A stretch of 5,164 nt of DNA from JBBSDV01 sp038240335. GTDB taxonomy: Bacteria > Chloroflexota > Dehalococcoidia > DSTF01 > JACRBR01. Of this stretch, positions 1-5,164 are shown piece after piece (positions within the stretch are counted from its first letter, which is position 1; the number at the start of each line of letters is the position of its first letter). The notes under the pieces are model-generated. The model made no database searches and was not told the DNA's origin. It saw only the letters and a list, made by a program, of their open reading frames with translations. The DNA is taken from positions 1-5,164 of the forward strand of contig JBBSDV010000204.1 of NCBI GenBank assembly GCA_038240335.1. The letters are read 5' to 3'. The position numbers were made by a program, and so were the translations under genes.

Positions 1-274
1 CGTCGCCGACGATGCGCGCCTGGCAAGCCAGGCGAATGTTCGTCGTGAGGACGCGCTTGCCACGTTCCTCCACAAGCGATCGCGACTCGGCTCGCCCCAT
101 TGCGCTCAGCGATGCCGTCCCTTCGATCACCTCGCACGCGCAGGTCGTGCAGCGGCCCTCGCCGCCGCACGTTGTCGGCCAGTAGTAGCCGGCATCCTGT
201 GCCGCGCCCATTACGCTGCTTCCCTCACCGGCATCGACGGTGACATCGAGCGGCAGGAGCGTTATCCGTGTCAT
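1..274 (-). CDS. [2Fe-2S] ferredoxin, N-terminal part (3' end off window)
   Basis: This is a small soluble electron carrier of the ferredoxin fold holding one [2Fe-2S] cluster. The 91 visible residues begin MTRITLLPLDVTVDAGEG, the usual first beta hairpin, and continue into the helix around residues 20-29. Cluster ligands are Cys36, Cys42, Cys45 and Cys84, in the pattern CX5CX2C then 38 residues then C (CGGEGRCTTC, later RLACQ). The CX5CX2C spacing is that of adrenodoxin/putidaredoxin-type and CGGxGxC-type ferredoxins rather than the CX4CX2C of plant-type proteins. An extra Cys47 follows the third ligand. All four ligands are inside the window, so only a short C-terminal strand should be missing. 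The ATG at 274 fits the family's start, and no in-frame alternative looks better. It is divergent from the 439-1308 gene. The redox partner (oxygenase, P450 or reductase) is not visible. The family call is secure; the physiological role is unknown. Confidence 0.93.
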   Translation of the reverse strand, partial: MTRITLLPLDVTVDAGEGSSVMGAAQDAGYYWPTTCGGEGRCTTCACEVIEGTASLSAMGRAESRSLVEERGKRVLTTNIRLACQARIVGD

Positions 275-281
275 GCGGACA

Positions 282-287
282 AGTGTA
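282..287 (-). promoter_or_regulatory. Putative -10 box of the ferredoxin gene (leaderless)
   Basis: On the minus strand the hexamer TACACT (TAnnnT class) ends 7 bases before the ATG at 274, so transcription would begin at or next to the start codon. There is no Shine-Dalgarno-like sequence between the hexamer and the ATG, which agrees with a leaderless message. No convincing -35 hexamer lies 16-18 bases further upstream. The call rests on position and on the same arrangement at the other two minus-strand genes. Confidence 0.5.
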
Positions 288-428
288 TCGTCACCGCGAG
301 AAACACCCGGCATCTCGCACCCAATTTTCGTAACGTAACCAATCTTCCATCTCCCGCGTCTCGCCTCCCGCTATCTGGCGCGCCGCGTCGTGCAACCGTA
401 CGCTGCCACTCACACGACAGGACACAGC

Positions 429-433
429 GAGGA
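429..433 (+). promoter_or_regulatory. Shine-Dalgarno site for the SCO6745-family gene
   Basis: GAGGA sits 5 bases before the ATG at 439 and supports that start codon. It is the only gene in the window with a clear purine-rich ribosome-binding site. A leader is therefore expected; a weak TAnnnT hexamer (TACGCT, 399-404) could be its -10 box, but no -35 partner is evident and I do not rely on it. The rest of the 275-438 divergent gap holds no gene that I can support. Confidence 0.55.
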
Positions 434-438
434 CGAAC

Positions 439-1308
439 ATGGACGAGCGCACGCGCACCATTCGAAACGTCTGCGAGCCGATCGGTGCCAATGTCTACTT
501 TGCGCCGGAGGCGCACAAGGCCTACGCCGGGCTCGGACTCGCGGGCTACGGTTCAGGGTACTTCTGCAGCCGCGGCGCATCTCTCGGCAAGCCGAGCGGA
601 CTGCTCGTCACGTCGGCGTTCGGCGTCTTCAGTCCCGTCATCGTCGTGCCGGCCGTCGATGCGGGTTGGGCCGTTGTCGAGCCGGGGGCGTTGCTCCAAG
701 CTCGATACGAAGGCGCTGTCGCGTCGTTGCGCCGGCTCCTCGGCGAGCCCGACCCGGCGCAACTCGAACGCGCGGTCGAGCTCTTGCAGCGCGGCCTCGC
801 CGTCGCCGAGGGTGCCGGCCATGCGTTGTTTAGCGGGCTCAAATCCTTGCTGTTTCCTACCGATCCGGTCGGCCAGCTCTGGCGCCTCTGCGACATGCTG
901 CGAGAGCATCGCGGCGATAGCCACATCTCGGTCTGGACCAAGGCGGTGCTGCGTCCGATCGAGATCCAACTGATGTCGGAACTGCAGATGCGCATCCCGC
1001 TCAAGACGTACTCCGCCACGCGCGGCTGGACAATCGAGCAAATGGACGCCGCGCTCGACGACATGCGCGCACGCGGCTGGATCGACGCCGACGCGTTTAC
1101 GCCCGACGGCCAGGCGCTGCGTGACCGCATCGAGGCGGACACGGACGGGATGGAATTGCCGATCGTCGACGCGATCGGCGCTGGCTTCGACGAACTGATC
1201 GCGATCCTGCGGCCGTGGGCGGCGACCATAGTTCGCGCGGGCATCGCCGGTGGCGGCTATCCCGGCGACGCCGCGGCTATCGGCGGACTGGCGTCACGCC
1301 CTCGCTGA
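439..1308 (+). CDS. SCO6745-family (SalK-like) protein with C-terminal winged helix
   Basis: The 289-residue protein matches the SCO6745 family, known mainly from Actinomycetota and often annotated as SalK-like or as a helix-turn-helix protein of unknown function. Family hallmarks are EPIGANVYFAPEA (residues 13-25, usually EPIHAxxYFxPE), the GYGSGYFCSRGASLG stretch (36-50), FGVFSP (61-66), FPTDPVGQLW (139-148) and the near-invariant LREHRGDSHI (154-163). Residues 181-235 look like a MarR-type winged helix: a helix ending near RIPLKT, then RGWTIEQMDAALDDMRARGW as a recognition-like helix, then a wing with FTPDGQALRDRIEADTD. No signal peptide or membrane segment is seen, so it is probably cytosolic. 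Length is typical for the family; the tail after about residue 265, rich in Gly and Ala, is variable. The start is supported by GAGGA five bases upstream. It converges on, and overlaps by 15 bases, the large regulator gene. DNA binding is plausible but unproven, since the N-terminal half has no known biochemical role and the conserved polar residues (Glu13, His157, Arg158, Asp160, His162) could instead mark a small-molecule site. Confidence 0.88.
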   Translation: MDERTRTIRNVCEPIGANVYFAPEAHKAYAGLGLAGYGSGYFCSRGASLGKPSGLLVTSAFGVFSPVIVVPAVDAGWAVVEPGALLQARYEGAVASLRRLLGEPDPAQLERAVELLQRGLAVAEGAGHALFSGLKSLLFPTDPVGQLWRLCDMLREHRGDSHISVWTKAVLRPIEIQLMSELQMRIPLKTYSATRGWTIEQMDAALDDMRARGWIDADAFTPDGQALRDRIEADTDGMELPIVDAIGAGFDELIAILRPWAATIVRAGIAGGGYPGDAAAIGGLASRPR

Positions 1309-1312
1309 CGCC
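1290..1312. repeat. Inverted repeat spanning both convergent stop codons
   Basis: GGCGTCA (1290-1296) and TGACGCC (1306-1312) form a perfect 7-bp inverted repeat around a 9-base loop. The plus-strand gene's stop codon TGA is 1306-1308 and the minus-strand gene's stop is the complement of 1294-1296, so each arm contributes one stop codon. In RNA of either strand this folds into a short GC-rich hairpin at the end of the reading frame. Neither side carries a T tract, so it is not a canonical intrinsic terminator. It could weakly terminate, protect 3' ends, or be a by-product of two compact overlapping gene ends. Confidence 0.55.
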
Positions 1313-4300
1313 TCGCGATACAGATGGGCGAGACGCTCGCTCGGTTCCTCATCGAGATCGTCCTTCATCAACTGCTTGAAGCGGCGATAGTGCCGCGCTG
1401 CCGATGCCGCATCATTGAGTGACACATAGCAGCGCATGGCGCCGTACGCTGCCGCCTCGCTGTACGTGTCGACGGCTTCGAGCAGCTTGAAGAGCGCGAG
1501 CGCGTCCTCAAAGATGCCATCGCGAAGCTTCTCCGCCGCCAGTTCGTTCAGCGCCTCGATGTAGCGATCCTCGAGCTCGCGCCGGAGCGGCTCCGTCCAC
1601 TCGCTGTAGGTCGACGATAAGAACGCCGCTTTGTACAGCCCGACGGCGGTCTCGAGCTTTGCCGTGCGCACGGTCGCCGATGTGACATCCGCTTCCAGCA
1701 TCGCGCCATTGAAGTCGTCGACATCGGAGTGGTATACGCCCTTCGGGTTGAGCGCGTATGCGCCGCCGGCCTCGCGCACCACGCACTCATGGTAGATCGC
1801 GCGTCGCAGCCGGTAGAGGCTGGAGTGAAAGTTGCTGTTGCACTTCGAGTCCGGAAGATCCGGCCAGAGCGCGGCAAAAATCTCGTCTTTCGTGACCGCA
1901 TCTTTTTTGGTCAGGAGGAAGAAGAACATCTCCTTGCTCTTCTCGCTGCGCCACTCGAGGTCGGAGACCTGCCGCTCGCCGACAAGCACGCTGCCACGGC
2001 CGAACGCGAACGCGCGGACGGCCGGCAGCATGTCCGGGTTCGCCGGCGTCATCGTAGCAGCGTCGCCCCCAGCCTTCTCGGCGACGTCCTCGGCATCAGT
2101 CAGCCCGACGAGTAACCCATCGGCGACGTGCCGGATCCGCGCGTACTCGATCATCTCGTTCGCGACGAGCGCGTACGGTCGCAGAAAGCGGCGGTAGCCA
2201 AGCTTCTCCGTGAGCGCGGCTGCTCGCTCGATGTCGGCCATCGCCCGGCGTGGCTGGTGCGATGCGAAGAGAGCGCGCGCGCGCAGGAAGGCCGTCACGG
2301 CCATATGGTGACGATTGTCCGCGAGCTCAAACTGCTTCCACGCCATATCGAGCGACTTCAGCGCCGGCGCTGCGTCACCGCGCGCGAGCGAAATCTGCGC
2401 CTCGACGAGCGCATGCTGGGCGACGCGCGCCGGCGCGTCGGCGGCTTTCGGCGCGACGCTTCGCGCCAGTTGCGCCGCGTCCTCTCCCTGGCCGAGCGCG
2501 AGACGCGTCAGCGCCAGACCCTCCGTCACTTCGGTCATCAGATACGGAATCTGCAGGCTGTCCGCTAGCGGCCGCACCGCCTGATACGTCGCGAGGCTCT
2601 CGTCGAGCCGTCCCATCGCGCGGTGCGTCTCGGCGATGCCGGCCATCATGAACGCCTCGGCCGAAGCCTCTCCCGTACCGCGCACGAGACGCACGCCGCG
2701 CTCGTACACCTGTAGAGCCTGCTCGTATTCGCCGATGCCGTAGTACACCATGCCGGTGTTGTTGAGCGTCATACCGAGGTCAAACGAGTTGCCGGCGCGC
2801 TCGAATGCCGACTGCGCGCGCTGCAATGAACCGAGCGCCTGTAACGGCTCGCCGCGCATGCTGTAGCACTGCGCCAGGGTGCCGCAGGTGTTGCCGATGC
2901 CCTGCAGGTCGCCCACCTGCTCGAGCAGCCGCCGCGCCTCCTCCAGCTCGTCGATTGCGACGTCGAGCTCACCGTTGAGCGTGTGCGTGACGCCGATATT
3001 TCGTAGCACGTCGCCGGCAAGTTGCACGTCGTCGTCGTCGCTTGCCTCCAGCAGCGCGCGCGCCTCCGTGAAGGTGGCGAGCGCCTCTGCGTTGTAGCCC
3101 TTGAGGCGCTGTGTCTCGCCGCGCACAAAGAGCGCCTGCACGATCGCGCGTGAGTCGCCGTCGCCCCGCAGCCGGCGAACAACGTCATCGACGAGCCGCA
3201 GCGCTTCGTCAAATTCCTTGAGCTTGAACGAGGCGCGGGCGCGCCACACCTGCAGTCCCGGCCGTCGAGAGCGTGCCTCCCGCGGCAGGCGGTCGATCCA
3301 TTCGGCAAGGGCGCGCGCTTGCCCTTGCTGGAGGAGCCGCGGCCCGATCTCCTCGAGACGTTCCGCTGCCTCCGCCCATTCTTCAAGCTCGAAGAGCAGC
3401 TCGACCGCTTCGTTGAGCATGCCGAATCGCGCGAGCGTGTCGGCCGATTCGCGGCCCGCTTCGGCGAACCGGACCGGATCCTCGGTGCGAAACTGCTGCA
3501 TCAGCAGCGCGCGCATCAGCTGATGACAACGATACATCGGCGGCTCGTCCGTATGCTGCGTGAGGAACAGCACCCGCGATGCCGCATCCTTCAGCAGCTT
3601 CTCGCTGTCGCGCCGGCCGGTGACGTCATTGCAGAGCGCCGGCGTCCAGACGGGAAGGAGCGAGATTGTGCGAAGGAACTTCCGCAGATCGTCGGGCACC
3701 GATACGAGAGCTTCGCCCTGTGCGTAGTCGGCGAGCGACAGCCCGACGTTCGGACCGGCGATGCTCCCTCTTCCACCCGCCTCGGCCTCTCCTTCGACGT
3801 GCGCCCGTAGCGGCTGCATGGCGACACTGCCGGCGCCGAGGATCAGCGCCGCCGCCCAGCCCTCGGTGCGTTCGAAGAGCGTCTCCGCTTCATCCTCCGA
3901 GACCGCGCGGCCGAGCGTGCCAAGCAGCTCCTGCACCTCCCGCGGCGTGAACGCGAGATCCCCGGCGCCGATCGTCGCCACCTCGCGCCGCGCGATCAAC
4001 CGCGAGAGTGATGCGATCGGCGGCCGCGTGCGAGAGGTCATCACGATGTGCAGGTTCTCCGGCGCGCGTTCGAGCATGTAGCCAAGCATCGCCATGATGT
4101 CTTGCGACGTCTCGACGGCGTGGACGTCGTCGAGCACGAGCACGACGTAGTCATCCTGCTCGGCGATCGCATTGATCAGCGCCGTTGCGATACTGCGCGG
4201 GTTCCAGAAGCGCTCATCACCGAGCGGCACGTCGGCATCGAACCGGTCGCGAATCGCCGCCGCAAGGGCGCGGGTGAAGACGGCCAGCTCGTCGTCCCAA

Positions 4301-4530
4301 CCATCGAGCGATAGCCAGACCGTTGCGAAGTCGGACGATTGCAGCCAGTCGACCGCGAGCGTCGTCTTGCCATAGCCGGCGGGCGCCGCGATCAGGATGC
4401 CCTTGCCGCCGATCGCCGCATCGATCTGTGCATTCAGCCGCGGCCGGCGCACGACATCCTGCCGCCGTCGCGGCACGGCGAATTTCGACGTCGCGATCGG
4501 CGTCTCGCTCGAACGATTCACGATTTCCAT
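1294..4530 (-). CDS. MalT-like STAND ATPase / TPR / winged-helix / BTAD transcriptional regulator
   Basis: This 1078-residue protein is a one-component regulator of the STAND class, which in known members uses ATP-dependent oligomerisation triggered by a ligand or partner. Domains in order: an N-terminal MalT/LuxR-type entry segment (about 15-35, SKFAVPRRRQDVVRRPRL); a P-loop NTPase with Walker A APAGYGKTT (49-57, Lys55), Walker B VVLVLDDVHAV (129-139, Asp134-Asp135) and sensor-like TSR (165-167); a MalT-type helical/winged region (about 190-350) with EGWAAALI and YRCHQLMRALL; helical TPR-like arm from about 365, with four clear TPR units at about 507-541, 546-581, 586-621 and 624-659 and weaker ones to about 800; a linker (812-837); an OmpR/SARP-like winged helix (about 838-940: FFFLLTKKDAVTKDEIF, ALWPD, SSLYRLRRAI, GGAYALNP); and a bacterial transcriptional activation domain, BTAD (about 936-1078). 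There is no C-terminal LuxR helix-turn-helix, the usual partner of MalT-type ATPases. All NTPase motifs are intact and no frameshift is seen. The ATG at 4530 has no Shine-Dalgarno but lies 8 bases from a TATACT hexamer. The inducing ligand and target genes cannot be inferred. Confidence 0.93.
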   Translation of the reverse strand: MEIVNRSSETPIATSKFAVPRRRQDVVRRPRLNAQIDAAIGGKGILIAAPAGYGKTTLAVDWLQSSDFATVWLSLDGWDDELAVFTRALAAAIRDRFDADVPLGDERFWNPRSIATALINAIAEQDDYVVLVLDDVHAVETSQDIMAMLGYMLERAPENLHIVMTSRTRPPIASLSRLIARREVATIGAGDLAFTPREVQELLGTLGRAVSEDEAETLFERTEGWAAALILGAGSVAMQPLRAHVEGEAEAGGRGSIAGPNVGLSLADYAQGEALVSVPDDLRKFLRTISLLPVWTPALCNDVTGRRDSEKLLKDAASRVLFLTQHTDEPPMYRCHQLMRALLMQQFRTEDPVRFAEAGRESADTLARFGMLNEAVELLFELEEWAEAAERLEEIGPRLLQQGQARALAEWIDRLPREARSRRPGLQVWRARASFKLKEFDEALRLVDDVVRRLRGDGDSRAIVQALFVRGETQRLKGYNAEALATFTEARALLEASDDDDVQLAGDVLRNIGVTHTLNGELDVAIDELEEARRLLEQVGDLQGIGNTCGTLAQCYSMRGEPLQALGSLQRAQSAFERAGNSFDLGMTLNNTGMVYYGIGEYEQALQVYERGVRLVRGTGEASAEAFMMAGIAETHRAMGRLDESLATYQAVRPLADSLQIPYLMTEVTEGLALTRLALGQGEDAAQLARSVAPKAADAPARVAQHALVEAQISLARGDAAPALKSLDMAWKQFELADNRHHMAVTAFLRARALFASHQPRRAMADIERAAALTEKLGYRRFLRPYALVANEMIEYARIRHVADGLLVGLTDAEDVAEKAGGDAATMTPANPDMLPAVRAFAFGRGSVLVGERQVSDLEWRSEKSKEMFFFLLTKKDAVTKDEIFAALWPDLPDSKCNSNFHSSLYRLRRAIYHECVVREAGGAYALNPKGVYHSDVDDFNGAMLEADVTSATVRTAKLETAVGLYKAAFLSSTYSEWTEPLRRELEDRYIEALNELAAEKLRDGIFEDALALFKLLEAVDTYSEAAAYGAMRCYVSLNDAASAARHYRRFKQLMKDDLDEEPSERLAHLYREASARA

Positions 4531-4538
4531 CGGGGATG

Positions 4539-4544
4539 AGTATA
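4539..4544 (-). promoter_or_regulatory. Putative -10 box of the STAND regulator gene (leaderless)
   Basis: The minus strand reads TATACT followed by CATCCCCG and then the ATG. TATACT differs from the consensus TATAAT at one base, and its 8-base distance to the ATG places the transcription start at or beside the start codon. No purine-rich ribosome-binding site is present. The -35 position is occupied by alternating CG sequence rather than a TTGACA-like hexamer; the nearest TTGCGC (4565-4570) would leave a 20-base spacer, too long for a standard sigma-70-type promoter. Confidence 0.55.
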
Positions 4545-4547
4545 CGC

Positions 4548-4567
4548 CGCGCGCGGATGCGCGCGCG
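4548..4567. repeat. CG-alternating palindrome upstream of the regulator's -10 box
   Basis: CGCGCGCG (4548-4555) and CGCGCGCG (4560-4567) flank the 4-base loop GATG, giving an 8-bp perfect stem; GC alternation continues one base beyond, to 4568. It lies directly upstream of the TATACT hexamer and covers the place where a -35 box should be. It could be a regulatory site for an activator or repressor, a Z-DNA-prone tract, or simply chance in GC-rich DNA. No T tract follows on either strand, so a terminator role is unlikely. Confidence 0.45.
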
Positions 4568-4619
4568 CAATGGCAACGTCAGGGCTGAGCAATTGAGAAG
4601 AGCAACCGGAAGCGCGTGT

Positions 4620-4659
4620 GACAAGACGAAAGCGTTCCGAGTGGGCATCGCAGAACGCT
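4620..4659 (-). terminator. Terminator-like hairpin after the GNAT gene
   Basis: Just downstream of the GNAT stop, the minus strand carries AGCGTTC and GAACGCT (4653-4659 pairing with 4631-4637). An inner CGA/TCG pairing (4648-4650 with 4638-4640, with a 2-base bulge) leaves a 7-base loop. The stem is followed on the minus strand by TTCGTCTTGT, a T-rich but interrupted tail. This is a reasonable intrinsic terminator for the acetyltransferase gene and would separate it from the regulator gene about 90 bases further on. The interrupted U tract keeps confidence moderate. Confidence 0.5.
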
Positions 4660-4669
4660 AGCTAGCTAG
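4658..4669. repeat. Triple tandem CTAG at the GNAT stop codon
   Basis: Three tandem CTAG units (4658-4661, 4662-4665, 4666-4669) contain the GNAT stop codon and two further TAG triplets at offsets of 4 and 8 bases. The minus strand is therefore closed in all three reading frames within 11 bases. The distal unit runs into the first arm of the terminator-like hairpin. Confidence 0.85.
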
Positions 4670-5139
4670 GAATCACTCGCGAGCGCGACCAGCGCATCCC
4701 CGGTCATGCGCCACGTCGTCCAGTCCTCCATCGGCGCCGCGCCGAGCGATCGGTAGAACGCGATCGACGGAGCATTCCAGTCGAGGACGCTCCACTCGAG
4801 GCGCCCGCAGCCTCGCTCGACCGCGACTCGCGCGAGACGCGCCAGAAGCGCGGTGCCGTGGCCAGCGGCGCGATGCTCCGGCAGCACGAACAGGTCCTCG
4901 AGGTAGATCCCCGGCTTCGCGAGGAACGTCGAGTAGTTATGGAAGAACAGCGCGAAGCCGATGATCGCGTCGCCATGCTCCGCAATCAGCACCTCGGCGA
5001 ACCGCTGTGCGCCAAACAGGTGCTCGCGAAGGTCCGTCTCGGCGAGCGCTACTTCGTGCGCGAGATGTTCATATTCGGCGAGGCCACGAATCAGCGCGGC
5101 GATCGTCGGGATATCCTCAGGAGTTGCATCGCGAATCAT
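4666..5139 (-). CDS. GNAT N-acetyltransferase, SSAT-like (diamine/thialysine acetyltransferase family)
   Basis: The 157-residue protein is a full-length GNAT-fold enzyme transferring an acetyl group from acetyl-CoA to an amine. It belongs to the group resembling spermidine/spermine N1-acetyltransferase (SSAT) and thialysine acetyltransferase. It starts IRDATPEDIPTIAALIRGLAEYE (residues 2-24), the typical first strand and helix. GFALFFHNYSTFLAKPGIYL (61-80) and EDLFV (81-85) match the SSAT-like core. The acetyl-CoA pyrophosphate loop is RAAGHG (90-95, RxxGxG pattern). WSVLDWNAPSIAFYRSLGA (116-134) contains Tyr129, which aligns with the catalytic tyrosine (Tyr140) of human SSAT1; Glu81 lies in the LED motif that aligns with its Glu92. 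No signal peptide is present, so it is cytosolic. It lies 135 bases upstream of the regulator gene on the same strand, with a terminator-like hairpin between. Substrate (polyamine, thialysine or another amine) cannot be decided from sequence; many bacterial members are annotated only as GNAT. Confidence 0.93.
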   Translation of the reverse strand: MIRDATPEDIPTIAALIRGLAEYEHLAHEVALAETDLREHLFGAQRFAEVLIAEHGDAIIGFALFFHNYSTFLAKPGIYLEDLFVLPEHRAAGHGTALLARLARVAVERGCGRLEWSVLDWNAPSIAFYRSLGAAPMEDWTTWRMTGDALVALASDS

Positions 5140-5145
5140 CTTGCG

Positions 5146-5154
5146 ATCGTATCA
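5146..5154 (-). promoter_or_regulatory. Putative extended -10 promoter of the GNAT gene (leaderless)
   Basis: The minus strand reads TGA followed by TACGAT, then CGCAAG and the ATG. This is a TGn-extended -10 hexamer whose last base is 6 bases from the start codon, so the message would begin at or near the ATG. No Shine-Dalgarno is visible. Any -35 hexamer at normal spacing would fall outside the window. Confidence 0.5.
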
Positions 5155-5164
5155 GTGGCAACAG

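Noticed and set aside
351..371. Direct repeat CTCCCGC (351-357 and 365-371) as a possible SARP-type binding site
   Set aside because: The copies are only 7 bases and 14 bases apart, with no -10/-35 in the right place. SARP sites usually show heptamer repeats at 11- or 22-base spacing overlapping a -35 box.
377..384. GGCGCGCC palindrome in the divergent gap as a possible operator
   Set aside because: A single 8-base GC palindrome is common in DNA of this composition and shows no positional link to a confident promoter.
546..1244. Long minus-strand reading frame (232 codons) opposite the SCO6745-family gene, plus a 162-codon one in another frame
   Set aside because: Composition is Arg/Ser/Ala/Pro-rich with no recognisable motif, and the plus strand here encodes a clear family member. 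Open antisense frames are expected in GC-rich DNA.
2273..2284. Twelve-base alternating GC tract inside the regulator gene
   Set aside because: It encodes ordinary Arg-Ala codons of a TPR-like helix and needs no other explanation.
3026..3041. GTC microsatellite-like run
   Set aside because: It encodes a short Asp run (residues 498-501) in a TPR linker. At about four units it is too short to argue for phase variation and would not shift the frame.
1729..3810. Several plus-strand open frames of 70-163 codons inside the regulator gene
   Set aside because: They are Arg/Ser-rich shadows opposite intact NTPase, TPR and winged-helix coding sequence and show no domain of their own.
4217..4648. Minus-strand frame of 143 codons covering the regulator start and the upstream gap
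   Set aside because: It is out of frame with the regulator, is low-complexity Arg/Ala in its overlapping part, and has no recognisable motif.
1..5164. Search for CRISPR arrays, tRNA/rRNA genes, insertion sequences or a defence system
   Set aside because: No regularly spaced repeats, tRNA-like cloverleaf, transposase or terminal inverted repeats were seen. The STAND ATPase ends in a DNA-binding transcription module rather than a nuclease or other toxic effector, so an Avs-like defence role is not supported.

Overview
The window is GC-rich, densely coding bacterial DNA with four protein genes and short intergenic gaps. It shows no RNA gene, mobile element or CRISPR array. The phylum cannot be fixed from the sequence. 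A SCO6745-family protein, a large MalT-like ATPase joined to a SARP-type DNA-binding module, and -10 hexamers placed for leaderless transcription together suggest Actinomycetota, Chloroflexota or a related high-GC soil lineage such as Dormibacterota or Eremiobacterota. This is an inference from gene families and signals, not from a marker gene.

Layout. Bases 1-274 (minus) hold the N-terminal 91 codons of a [2Fe-2S] ferredoxin that runs off the left edge. A 164-base divergent gap separates it from 439-1308 (plus), a SCO6745/SalK-like protein with a C-terminal winged helix. That gene converges on 1294-4530 (minus), a 1078-residue signal-transduction ATPase with MalT-like NTPase, TPR repeats, OmpR/SARP-like winged helix and BTAD domain. 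The two convergent genes overlap by 15 bases, and both stop codons lie in the arms of one perfect inverted repeat. A 135-base gap then carries the regulator's putative promoter, a CG-alternating palindrome, a terminator-like hairpin and a triple CTAG repeat. It leads to 4666-5139 (minus), an SSAT-like GNAT acetyltransferase.

Regulation. All three minus-strand genes have a TAnnnT hexamer 6-8 bases upstream of their ATG and no Shine-Dalgarno sequence, so each is probably transcribed singly from its own promoter as a leaderless message. The plus-strand gene instead has a GAGGA ribosome-binding site. Nothing ties the four genes into one pathway. The regulator's target and ligand cannot be read from the window, and I see no convincing evidence of a new multi-gene system. 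The features most worth checking are the regulator's domain order, the stop-codon hairpin, the leaderless promoters, and the palindrome where a -35 box would be expected.
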